Positions 17,901-25,961 of a stretch of 64,000 nt of DNA are shown piece by piece. Made by a program: the position numbers and the translations under genes. The first letter of the stretch is position 1; every line of letters starts with the position of its first letter. Source of the stretch: Lachnospiraceae bacterium (GTDB taxonomy: Bacteria; Bacillota; Clostridia; Lachnospirales; Lachnospiraceae); NCBI GenBank assembly GCA_024696945.1, contig JAILGF010000071.1:62001-126000 (forward strand), read 5' to 3'. The notes beneath the pieces were generated by a model. It was not told the DNA's origin. It saw only the letters and a list, made by a program, of their open reading frames with translations, and ran no database searches.

Positions 17901-18554
17901 ATGAATAAGCTTGCACCTTCGATACTTGCAGCTGATTTTTCAAGGCTGGGGGAACATATAAGGGAAGTTGAGGAAGCAGGGGCCGAATATCTGCATATAG
18001 ACGTTATGGACGGAAGCTTTGTTCCCAGTATTTCCTTTGGACTTCCGCTTATGACTTCCATAAGGAAGATCACCAAGCTTACGTTTGATGTTCATCTTAT
18101 GGTTACCGAACCGGAAAGGTTTGTCGATCAGTTTGTTGATGCGGGGGCCGATATCATTACCGTTCATCAGGAGGCCTGCACACATCTTAACCGTACGCTC
18201 ATGCACATTAAGGAAAGGGGAGTAAGGACAGGAGTTGCACTCAACCCGGCTACGGGCGCTGAAACCCTTAAATATCTTTATGATTATATTGATATGATAC
18301 TGGTAATGTCTGTTAATCCGGGCTTCGGAGGACAAAAATTCATTCCCGAGACGCTTCAGAAGCTTAATGACGTAAAGCAGATGGTAAGAGCAAGCGGAAA
18401 GAACATCGATATCGAGGTTGACGGAGGAGTAACTCTTGGAAATGTACGTGAGATACTGGATGCCGGAGCAAATGTTATAGTTTCAGGAAGCAGTGTTTTT
18501 GCAGGAAGCATAGGAGAAAACGTGAAGGCATTTTCCAAGATACTTCATGGATGA
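17901..18554 (+). CDS. rpe: Ribulose-phosphate 3-epimerase
   Basis: The 217-residue TIM-barrel enzyme interconverts ribulose-5-phosphate and xylulose-5-phosphate in the pentose phosphate pathway. Signatures are KLAPSILAADFSRLGEH, HIDVMDGSFVPSISFG, FDVHLMV, VNPGFGGQKFIPETL and EVDGGV with the catalytic Asp. An in-frame ATG at 17889 has no usable ribosome-binding site; ATG 17901 follows AGGATGG and matches the normal family start. Confidence 0.95.
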   Translation: MNKLAPSILAADFSRLGEHIREVEEAGAEYLHIDVMDGSFVPSISFGLPLMTSIRKITKLTFDVHLMVTEPERFVDQFVDAGADIITVHQEACTHLNRTLMHIKERGVRTGVALNPATGAETLKYLYDYIDMILVMSVNPGFGGQKFIPETLQKLNDVKQMVRASGKNIDIEVDGGVTLGNVREILDAGANVIVSGSSVFAGSIGENVKAFSKILHG

Positions 18555-18596
18555 TAGACATTACGTTGACAATTATTTATAGAATGGTTTGGTTTT

Positions 18597-19334
18597 ATGA
18601 GATTACAGGAGATTAAAATAGGATCTGTTATTGAAATACAGATTTCCAAGGGCGGATCGGAGTATAAAACTGTCAGCAAGGTTGAATACACCGATGACAG
18701 ATTTGTGGGAGTAACTCCCATTGCCAGTGTTCACGGCCTTTTCAGATTCACCGAAGAGGATATCGTGGATATCATATATCATGAGGGTGACAGATACTGG
18801 AAATGGAACAGAGTTAAGGCCGGAATTGCCAGAAGACGTGACGGCAGCAGACTGCATGTATTTTCTTCGGAAGAAGACGGAGCGGATTTCAACAGGAGAA
18901 CACAGTTTAGGTTTGAGATCGGTGAAGTGATCAAGATGAAATATGAGGTTCTCAAAGACAACAGCAAGGAACCTCAATTGAATGACAAGACACCGGGAGC
19001 CAATTTAGATAACGTGTTCCTGATGTTAAACGAACAATATGAAGAGATTGAATGCAAGGGTTACCTTAAGGATTTAAGTGAGGGCGGCGCATCGGTGGAA
19101 TCCGATGTTAAGCTTTCGAGAGGTGTTTTTGTCAGCTTTTCCATTGATTCTGAGGTGGGCCCCGTATTTTTAAGAGGCGTAATACTCAGGGTTATTGAAG
19201 ATAAGCACGGATATTTTGATTATACATACGGAGTTTCCTTTGTGGAAACGAGCAAGAACTATATGAGGTATTTCTATCTTCAGCAGAGAAAGCAGCTGTA
19301 CGAACTGAAGGATAATGATAATTCGGAGGGGTAA
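18597..19334 (+). CDS. PilZ-domain protein (probable c-di-GMP receptor, YcgR-like)
   Basis: The 245-residue cytoplasmic protein has an N-terminal beta-rich part like the YcgR N-domain (about 1-95). A PilZ domain (about 98-235) follows. The c-di-GMP-binding arginines fit NRRTQFRFEIGE (about 99-110), and the second motif D-x-S-x-x-G is DLSEGGASVES near 159-169. Such proteins usually brake flagellar motors or control exopolysaccharide. Its stop is seven bases before the HD-GYP gene start, so receptor and likely phosphodiesterase are translationally linked. TTGACA at 18566 may be a -35 box, but no good -10 follows, and no strong Shine-Dalgarno sequence is seen. Confidence 0.85.
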   Translation: MRLQEIKIGSVIEIQISKGGSEYKTVSKVEYTDDRFVGVTPIASVHGLFRFTEEDIVDIIYHEGDRYWKWNRVKAGIARRRDGSRLHVFSSEEDGADFNRRTQFRFEIGEVIKMKYEVLKDNSKEPQLNDKTPGANLDNVFLMLNEQYEEIECKGYLKDLSEGGASVESDVKLSRGVFVSFSIDSEVGPVFLRGVILRVIEDKHGYFDYTYGVSFVETSKNYMRYFYLQQRKQLYELKDNDNSEG

Positions 19335-19340
19335 GTGCTG

Positions 19341-22300
19341 ATGTTGATGAAAGGTATGAAACGGAAATTTGCGGCTGTTTTGGCAGGTATTATTCTGTCA
19401 TGTAATGTGCTGTGCATTTTTGAAAGAGAAGCTGATGCAAAGACCATTTCAGGAGTAAGCTATGATGAAATTGCCGTGAATCCTACCAATCAAGGTGACG
19501 GATTTTCATCATATCTTTATGACAATAAAAACGGACTTCCCACATCTGAGGCAAACGCGATCGCCGAAACCAGTGAAGGCTTTATCTGGATAGGCAGTTA
19601 CAGCGGTCTTATAAGATATGACGGCAATTCGTTTGAAAGGATGGATTCAACCAACGGTATTTCCAGTGTTGTAAGTCTTTTCGTGGATTCAAAGGACAGA
19701 TTATGGATAGGTACTAATGACAACGGTGTTGCCGTTATGGATAAGGGCGAATTTTTCATCTACGATCTTGAGCAGGGCTTGCGTTCTTCTTCAGTACGTT
19801 CGATTACCGAGGACAGTGAGGGAAATATATATATCGCTTCCACACATGGTTTGAATATGATCGGACAGGACATGGTCCTTAAGGACATTGACGAGGTTCA
19901 GCTTAACAACGAGTACATATGTGAGCTCCGTATGTCGGATGGCGGCACAATTTACGGCGAAACCCTCGACGGTGATATTTTTACCATAAAGAACGGAATA
20001 GTAACAATGTATCCCGGTAAATCCCTGGGGATAGACGAAGAAGTAAACTGTGTCCTCCCCGATCCGATAAACGAGGGATATGTTTATATCGGTTCGATAG
20101 AATCGACCATTTATCACGGGAAACTTGACGGAGAACTTACAGAGGTTGAAAGTATAGATGTTTCGCCTCTTAAATGTATTGCCTCCATAGAAATTTTTAA
20201 GAATCAGATATGGGCATGCGGCGATAACGGAATTTCTGTCGTAAATGAAAACGGAAAGTATTATCTTGATAACGTACAGCTCAATAATTCCGTGGAATAC
20301 ATGCTGGTAGATTACGAGGGGAATCTTTGGTTTACTTCATCAAGGCAGGGTATTATGAAAATAGTACCCAACCGTTTTACCAATCTCTTCGAAAAATACG
20401 GACTTGATACCGCGGTAGTTAATTCAACCTGCCTTTACTCCGACAAGCTTTTTATAGGAACGGACAACGGACTGGTGGTTGTCGATAGCGATGGAAAGGT
20501 TGAAGATATACCCATGACCTGTTTGGAACCCAGAAGCAAGTTTATCGGCTATACAAATCTTGTTGAACTTCTTGAGGGGTGCAGGATTAGATCCATAATA
20601 AAAGACTCCAAAGGCAGACTCCTGTTTTCTACATACAGCAACAGAGGCCTTGTGATCTTTGATGACGGCATGGTTGATTTTTATGATTATGACAGGGGGC
20701 TTCCGTCAAATAAGGTAAGGACTGTTTTCGAAAGAAGTGACGGAATAATCATGGTAGCCTGCAGCGGCGGCATGGCCATGATAGACAACGGAGAGATCAT
20801 CGAAATATATGACGAAGACTGGGGTCTCAATAATCCCGAGGTACTTTCCATTACCGAATCCGATAACAAGGATATGATAATAGGCTCGGACGGTAACGGA
20901 ATATATATAATCAACGGCCACAATGTAAGAAACCTTGGAAAGAAGGACGGTTTAAGCTCTGAGGTTGTAATGAGGATCAAGCGTGATCCCGAAAGGCATA
21001 TTTTCTGGATAGTTACTAGTAATTCAATCGGCTATATGACCGAGGACTACCAGATACATACCATAAAGAATTTCCCGTATTCTAACAATTTCGATATGTA
21101 CGAGAACAGTCAGGGCGAGATGTGGATACTGAGCAGCAACGGTATATATGTTATTCCGGTAACTGAACTGCTCGCCAATGAAGAGATCAACCCGGTGTAC
21201 TTCAGCATGTCAAACGGCCTTCCCTGTGTTGCGACAGCCAATTCATACAGCGATATGACATCAAACGGAATACTGTATATCGCAGGCACAACCGGTGTGG
21301 CAAAGGTGAATATCGAGGAAACCATGCTTGATATAAGCGAGATCAAGATGGCAGTTCCATATATCGAGGCTGACGGTGTATATGTATATCCTGATTCGGA
21401 AGGGAATTTTACGGTTCCCTCTTCGACAAACAGGCTTACCATATATAACTATATTTTTACATACTCGCTTGTAGATCCTAAGATTACTTACTGGCTTGAT
21501 GGATTTGACAAGGAATTTATTACTCTCAATCGTAAGGATATGGAGCCGGTAGTATATACGAATCTTGACGGCGGAACATATCATTTCATCATGATCCTTC
21601 AGGATGAGCTGGGAAAAGGGAACAAGCAGCTGGATATCACGATAGTCAAGACCAAGGCTTTTTATGAGATGGCCTGGTTCAGATTGCTTTTGGTTCTCGG
21701 AACGATTATTCTTATTGCGGGAGCTGTTGCATATATAGTCCGCCGCAAGACACTTACTCTTTCTAAGAAGAATGAGCAGAACCGGTTGTTCATCAATGAG
21801 ATGACACAGGCATTTGCGAAGACCATAGATATGAAGGATAAGTATACCAACGGTCATTCTCAGAGAGTTGCAGATTATACCGCAATGCTTACCAAGGAAC
21901 TCGGCTATGATGAGGAGACTGTTGAAAGATACAGAAACATCGCATTGCTGCATGATATAGGAAAGATTTCAATTCCTCCTGAGGTTCTTAATAAGGAAGG
22001 AAAACTTACGGATCAGGAGTTCAATATCATAAAATCGCATTCGGCTCAGGGTTATATGGCACTTAAGGACATAAGCATTATGCCTGAGCTTGCAGTAGGA
22101 GCCGGACAGCACCATGAACGTCCCGACGGAAAGGGATATCCTAAGGGACTTAAGGGTGACGAGATAGAGAGAGTTGCCCAGATAATCGCAGTAGCCGATA
22201 CATTTGATGCCATGTATTCTGACAGACCTTACAGAAAACGTATGAATTTTGAGAAGGCCGTTTCAATCATAAAGGAAGTATCGGGAACGCAGCTTACCGA

Positions 22301-22433
22301 GGATGTGGTTGATGCATTCTTGAGGATTGTCGACAGAGGAGGATTAAGAGCCGAGGATGACAACGGCGGAGGAAGTACCGAGGATATCGACAACATACAT
22401 AAGAAACAGGAAGCAAGCAAAAATAAAAAGTAA
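19341..22433 (+). CDS. Two-component-regulator-propeller sensor with C-terminal HD-GYP domain
   Basis: The 1030-residue protein begins with a signal-like hydrophobic stretch (KFAAVLAGIILSCNVLCIF). About 650 residues of Reg_prop beta-propeller repeats follow (for example GLPTSEANAIAETSEGFIWIGSYSGLIRYDG), then a Y_Y_Y-type Ig-like domain (about 715-768) and one transmembrane helix near 780-802. The cytoplasmic HD-GYP domain (about 825-1000) has ALLHDIGKISIP and the diagnostic HHERPDGKGYP. HD-GYP domains hydrolyse c-di-GMP. Joined to an outside propeller this is a one-component receptor-phosphodiesterase; the ligand, perhaps a glycan as for SusR-like propellers, is unknown. GTG 19335 is possible, but ATG 19341 sits 9 bases after GGAGGGG. 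Confidence 0.9.
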   Translation: MLMKGMKRKFAAVLAGIILSCNVLCIFEREADAKTISGVSYDEIAVNPTNQGDGFSSYLYDNKNGLPTSEANAIAETSEGFIWIGSYSGLIRYDGNSFERMDSTNGISSVVSLFVDSKDRLWIGTNDNGVAVMDKGEFFIYDLEQGLRSSSVRSITEDSEGNIYIASTHGLNMIGQDMVLKDIDEVQLNNEYICELRMSDGGTIYGETLDGDIFTIKNGIVTMYPGKSLGIDEEVNCVLPDPINEGYVYIGSIESTIYHGKLDGELTEVESIDVSPLKCIASIEIFKNQIWACGDNGISVVNENGKYYLDNVQLNNSVEYMLVDYEGNLWFTSSRQGIMKIVPNRFTNLFEKYGLDTAVVNSTCLYSDKLFIGTDNGLVVVDSDGKVEDIPMTCLEPRSKFIGYTNLVELLEGCRIRSIIKDSKGRLLFSTYSNRGLVIFDDGMVDFYDYDRGLPSNKVRTVFERSDGIIMVACSGGMAMIDNGEIIEIYDEDWGLNNPEVLSITESDNKDMIIGSDGNGIYIINGHNVRNLGKKDGLSSEVVMRIKRDPERHIFWIVTSNSIGYMTEDYQIHTIKNFPYSNNFDMYENSQGEMWILSSNGIYVIPVTELLANEEINPVYFSMSNGLPCVATANSYSDMTSNGILYIAGTTGVAKVNIEETMLDISEIKMAVPYIEADGVYVYPDSEGNFTVPSSTNRLTIYNYIFTYSLVDPKITYWLDGFDKEFITLNRKDMEPVVYTNLDGGTYHFIMILQDELGKGNKQLDITIVKTKAFYEMAWFRLLLVLGTIILIAGAVAYIVRRKTLTLSKKNEQNRLFINEMTQAFAKTIDMKDKYTNGHSQRVADYTAMLTKELGYDEETVERYRNIALLHDIGKISIPPEVLNKEGKLTDQEFNIIKSHSAQGYMALKDISIMPELAVGAGQHHERPDGKGYPKGLKGDEIERVAQIIAVADTFDAMYSDRPYRKRMNFEKAVSIIKEVSGTQLTEDVVDAFLRIVDRGGLRAEDDNGGGSTEDIDNIHKKQEASKNKK

Positions 22434-22457
22434 TTATATATAAGGAGATTTTCTGTC

Positions 22458-22532
22458 ATGCAATTGGGAATTGTAATTACATTTTCCACATTTTATATGT
22501 CTCCGAACCCCTACAAAGGTGCTTATAACTGA
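22458..22532 (+). other. Short ORF resembling the 5' end of ychF (possible integration scar)
   Basis: Behind AAGGAG (ten-base spacing) an ATG opens a 24-codon frame beginning MQLGIV. Intact ychF at 31289 begins MKLGIV, and the first 17 bases match at 15 positions. The likeness fades quickly afterwards. It may be the displaced native start region of ychF left at the far end of an inserted element, or chance. The first 12 coding bases plus flank contain CAATT-GGG-AATTG, a small inverted repeat. Confidence 0.4.
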
Positions 22533-22624
22533 TAAAATCGAGGTTTTGGACGTTTTTTCAAAACTCAATACACCTTCACATTTATTCTTAAAAACATTCG
22601 TTATTACTTAGAAGGCTAAAGAGG

Positions 22625-22648
22625 ATGTAACAGTAAATGTAACACCTG
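22625..22648 (+). repeat. Left copy of 24-bp direct repeat
   Basis: Identical over all 24 bases to 31202-31225. It consists of two 12-bp units, ATGTAACAGTAA then ATGTAACACCTG, so TGTAACA occurs twice at a 12-base step. A third TGTAACA lies at 22707-22713. Together they resemble arm-type binding sites of a tyrosine recombinase or iterons. Confidence 0.85.
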
Positions 22649-22817
22649 AAAAAAGCCCGAAAACAGTTGAATTTACTTGCCTTGACACCAGTTTTATGAA
22701 AAACGGTGTAACACACCACACAAAAATTAGCGTCTGCGTGAAAGCGTGGACGCTTTTTTGGTGAAAAATAACGAATACGCATCATGCAAAGTGGATACTG
22801 TTTTCTGTTTCTGTATA
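22649..22817. other. Non-coding left arm of the island with hairpins
   Basis: No gene is seen in this stretch or in 22533-22624. A hairpin at 22685-22709 pairs ACACC-(A)-GTTTT with AAAAC-GGTGT, and a terminator-like hairpin is listed separately at 22729-22759. GAGGTTTTG/CAAAACTC at 22540-22566 is a further weak hairpin to the left of the repeat. Confidence 0.45.
22729..22759 (+). terminator. Terminator upstream of the restriction operon
   Basis: AGCGTC pairs with GACGCT, extended inwards by wobble pairs to a GAAA loop, and is followed by a T6 run. It would insulate the restriction operon from transcription coming from the HD-GYP gene. Confidence 0.65.
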
Positions 22818-22847
22818 TTGACTTTATACATACGATAGATGTATAAT
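22818..22847 (+). promoter_or_regulatory. Promoter and palindromic operator of the RHH-hsdRMS operon
   Basis: TTGACT (22818-22823) and TATAAT (22842-22847) with an 18-base spacer form a strong promoter. Between and into the -10 box lies a perfect 8-bp inverted repeat, TTATACAT (22824-22831) N7 ATGTATAA (22839-22846). A protein bound there would block RNA polymerase. The small RHH protein encoded just downstream is the obvious candidate. Confidence 0.7.
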
Positions 22848-22889
22848 AGACATATAGTACAGTAATGCGCCAAAGAAAGAAGGTACAAA

Positions 22890-23045
22890 ATGAAGAAAAA
22901 AGTCACGATGTCACTTGATGAAGAAACAATAGAGAAATTGAAAGAGCTTGCGGAAGCAACTCACAGGAATGTGTCACAATGGGTGACAGAGAAAGTATGG
23001 GAAACGGTTAAAGAACAAGAAAAAAAGCAACCTAAGAAGGGATGA
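22890..23045 (+). CDS. Small ribbon-helix-helix (CopG/Arc-type) DNA-binding protein
   Basis: This 51-residue protein reads MKKKVTMSLDEETIEKL, then a helix ending in ATHRNVSQWVTEKVWE, then a Lys/Gln-rich tail. The beta strand KKVTMSLDEE, helix, turn and second helix NVSQWVTEKV match the RHH fold, which binds DNA as a dimer through the paired strands. The ATG follows AGAAGG. It is the first gene of the restriction operon (4-base gap to hsdR) and lies 42 bases after a promoter overlapped by a perfect palindrome, so autorepression and control of hsdRMS are inferred. No toxin partner of the usual small size lies next to it. Confidence 0.8.
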   Translation: MKKKVTMSLDEETIEKLKELAEATHRNVSQWVTEKVWETVKEQEKKQPKKG

Positions 23046-23049
23046 TACT

Positions 23050-25959
23050 ATGTCTAAAGTAAAATCCGAATATGAGGTCGAAACAATATTCATCGACCAG
23101 CTTGAAAATATCGGCTATCAGTATATTGATATGTCGAACTACGATGATGTGGTCGCAAACTTCCGTGAGCAGTTCTGCAAAGTGAATGAAAAAGCACTTA
23201 CAGAAGGTAAAGGTGCTGCGGAGCTGTCCGACAGCGAGTTTGAGAAGATTATGCTCCGTCTGGAGAATCACACGGTATATGAATCTGCAAAGATTCTCCG
23301 TGAGAAGTGGGTGCTGGAGCTTGACAACGGCAAGACCGTCTATGTGCAGTTCCTTACGGACGATATGGACAGAAACACCTATCAGGTCACGCATCAGGTT
23401 ACGATGGACAAGGCTCACAAGGACGATGTGGAGTACAAGAACCGCTATGATGTGACAATCCTTATCAACGGCTTGCCTCTGGTGCAGGTAGAGCTGAAGC
23501 GTTCCGGCGTGGAGCTGAATGAGGCGGTCAATCAAATCAACCGCTACCGTGCGTTCTCATTCAAGGGGCTGTTCCGGTACATTCAGATTTTCATAGTATC
23601 GAACAGCGTCCAGACTAAGTATTTCGCAAACGCCAATGAGCGTAAGGCAGACGGCACGGAGCAGCTCATTTTGAAATCCCTTGCATTCTACTGGACAGAC
23701 AGGGATAATGTCCGCATAAACCGTCTGGGCGAGTTTACGGATGATTTCCTTGACAAGTATTCCATCACGGAGATGCTGACGAAGTTCATGGTTATCAAGG
23801 AAACCGAGCCGGTCATCATGGTTATGCGCCCGTACCAGATTTATGCCGTCAAGGAATCTATGGAGCGTATCCTCGGCAGTAACCTGAACGGCTTTGTGTT
23901 CCATACTACCGGCAGCGGCAAGACGCTCACCAGCTACAAGCTCGCAAGCCTGCTCCGCGATAACCCGAATGTGGACAAGGTGTTCTTCCTGATTGACCGG
24001 AAAGACCTTGACGACCAGACTGTTGACGAATACAACAGCTTTGAGGAAGGCTGCGTGGACAATACTGACAGCACAAGACAGCTTGTAGAAGACCTGAAGG
24101 ACAGCAGCAAAACACTCGTTATCACTACCATTCAGAAAATGGCGAATGCCGTTAAGAGCGAACGCTACGCAAAGGCTATGGATGCCCTTGCAGATAAGAA
24201 GTGCGTGTTCATCATTGATGAATGCCACCGCTCGCAGTTCGGTAAGATGCACGGCGACATCAAGCGGCACTTCCGAAATGCAAATTACATCGGATTCACC
24301 GGTACGCCTATCTTCAAGGAGAACAAGGGCAGCAACAGCAGGACAACCGCTGATATGTTCTTCTCCGGCACGTTAGATGCGTGCATTCACCGCTACATGA
24401 TTAAGGAAGCTATCGCAGACGGCAATGTGCTGCGGTTCTCCGTTGAATATATGCGCTCTATTAACGCAAGCAGTGTCGGCATTGAGGGCTTTGACCCTGA
24501 TAAGATTGATGACCCTGATTACTGCAAGCGGATGAATGTCGATATTGACGGGTTGTATCATGACAAAGGACGTATTGCCATGATTGCCGAAAATATCCTT
24601 CAAACCCTTGACGCACATATCAAGCCGACCGGCAAGGACATCTATACAGCTCTGTTTGCAGTCGATAAGATTCAAACCCTCATGGATTACTACCATGTTT
24701 TCAAGGAGAAGAACGACAGGGGATACAAGATTTGCGCTATCTTTACCTTCCAGCCGAACGAAGACCTTTCTGAAGGGCAGGACGAGCATTCTGCACGGTA
24801 TCTTCAGGAGTGCATGGATGACTACAATACCATGTTCGGCACGAATTATGACCTGACAACCTTTGATGCCTACCGCAAGGACATTGCGAAACGTCTGAAG
24901 CAGAAAGACCTTCCGCAAGTAGACCTGCTTATCGTGGTGGATATGTTCCTGACCGGCTTTGACAGCAAGCCTACGAACACACTGTTCCTTGACAAGAACC
25001 TTATCTATCATTCACTTGTGCAAGCGTACAGCCGCACAAACCGTATTGATAAACCCACAAAGCAGTTCGGACAAATTGTTACCTACCGTAACATCAAGAA
25101 GGCACAGGATGCGGCTCTGAAGTTGTTCAGCGGCAGCGGAAACCCGAACGATTATCTGCTGGAGAGCTATGAATACTATGTTGCTGAATACCGCAAGCAG
25201 GTTGACCTTATCCGGAACATCTGTCCGACCGCTGCGGATTGCGGCAATCTTGTCGAAGAAGACAAGCAGAAGGAGTTCATCGTTATTTTCAGAGTGCTTG
25301 CGAAGGCTCTGGCTACCATGAAAACTTTTAGTAAGTTTGACTGGGAAGACCTCAACATTTTCATGGACGAGGAAGAATACACCGAATACAAGTCGTGGTA
25401 TCTGACCTTTTTTGACGAGCAGAAGGAAAAGCGCAAGAAGGGCATGAAGACCGCGCTTGCAGATATTGACTTCAGCATTGAGCTTGTCCGCACTGACAAA
25501 ATCAATGTGGTCTATGTGTTGAATCTGCTGAAGGAAATCAACCGCAATGACAAGGACGAGATGCAGCGGAGCATTGACCTGATTCTACGCGAGATTGACC
25601 GTTCCGATAACGAAAAGCTGCGCTACAAGTCGGGCATCATGAAAGCGTTTATCAATTCCCGCTTCTTTGACCTTGACCCTGACGAGGACATCATCAAGGA
25701 ATACGAGCAGTACGAGCGTGAGATGATGGAAGATAACATCAAGACCTTTGCTGCCGAGAACGGCATTCAGGTGGATTTCGTAGTCAATATCATGAATGAA
25801 TACTTTGTTGCAGAGGAAAATGTGACAAAAGAGCGTGTACGGCAGCAGTTGGTGGAGCGTGATGTGAAGCTCCCGCTTCTGGAGCAGACAAGGCTTATCA
25901 ACCGCATCATGGCGTATGTAAAGCAGATGTACGACATTTTCACAGCAGAAGGAGTTTGA
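23050..25959 (+). CDS. hsdR: Type I restriction enzyme, restriction/translocation subunit HsdR
   Basis: The 969-residue subunit cuts unmodified DNA after ATP-driven translocation. The N-terminal PD-(D/E)xK nuclease fits YDVTILINGLPLVQVELKRSG (about 138-157). The superfamily 2 helicase has Walker A TTGSGKT (about 286-292), DECH (about 390-393), GFTGTP, and later VDMFLTGFDSKPTN and QAYSRTNR. The C-terminal region should dock on the methyltransferase core. It appears full length. The ATG follows AAGAAGGG at the end of the RHH gene. Codon choice is unlike the core genes around it, in line with transfer. Confidence 0.95.
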   Translation: MSKVKSEYEVETIFIDQLENIGYQYIDMSNYDDVVANFREQFCKVNEKALTEGKGAAELSDSEFEKIMLRLENHTVYESAKILREKWVLELDNGKTVYVQFLTDDMDRNTYQVTHQVTMDKAHKDDVEYKNRYDVTILINGLPLVQVELKRSGVELNEAVNQINRYRAFSFKGLFRYIQIFIVSNSVQTKYFANANERKADGTEQLILKSLAFYWTDRDNVRINRLGEFTDDFLDKYSITEMLTKFMVIKETEPVIMVMRPYQIYAVKESMERILGSNLNGFVFHTTGSGKTLTSYKLASLLRDNPNVDKVFFLIDRKDLDDQTVDEYNSFEEGCVDNTDSTRQLVEDLKDSSKTLVITTIQKMANAVKSERYAKAMDALADKKCVFIIDECHRSQFGKMHGDIKRHFRNANYIGFTGTPIFKENKGSNSRTTADMFFSGTLDACIHRYMIKEAIADGNVLRFSVEYMRSINASSVGIEGFDPDKIDDPDYCKRMNVDIDGLYHDKGRIAMIAENILQTLDAHIKPTGKDIYTALFAVDKIQTLMDYYHVFKEKNDRGYKICAIFTFQPNEDLSEGQDEHSARYLQECMDDYNTMFGTNYDLTTFDAYRKDIAKRLKQKDLPQVDLLIVVDMFLTGFDSKPTNTLFLDKNLIYHSLVQAYSRTNRIDKPTKQFGQIVTYRNIKKAQDAALKLFSGSGNPNDYLLESYEYYVAEYRKQVDLIRNICPTAADCGNLVEEDKQKEFIVIFRVLAKALATMKTFSKFDWEDLNIFMDEEEYTEYKSWYLTFFDEQKEKRKKGMKTALADIDFSIELVRTDKINVVYVLNLLKEINRNDKDEMQRSIDLILREIDRSDNEKLRYKSGIMKAFINSRFFDLDPDEDIIKEYEQYEREMMEDNIKTFAAENGIQVDFVVNIMNEYFVAEENVTKERVRQQLVERDVKLPLLEQTRLINRIMAYVKQMYDIFTAEGV

Positions 25960-25961
25960 TT

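Noticed and set aside
22890-23045. RHH protein as antitoxin of a toxin-antitoxin pair
   Set aside because: The adjacent gene is hsdR, not a RelE/MazF-size toxin, and the intergenic gap ties it to the restriction genes.
22434-23049. A recombinase, transposase or tRNA at the left end of the island
   Set aside because: I read all frames for an integrase C-terminus or insertion-sequence ends and for a tRNA 3' end as attachment site and found none; only a short ychF-like start and repeats.
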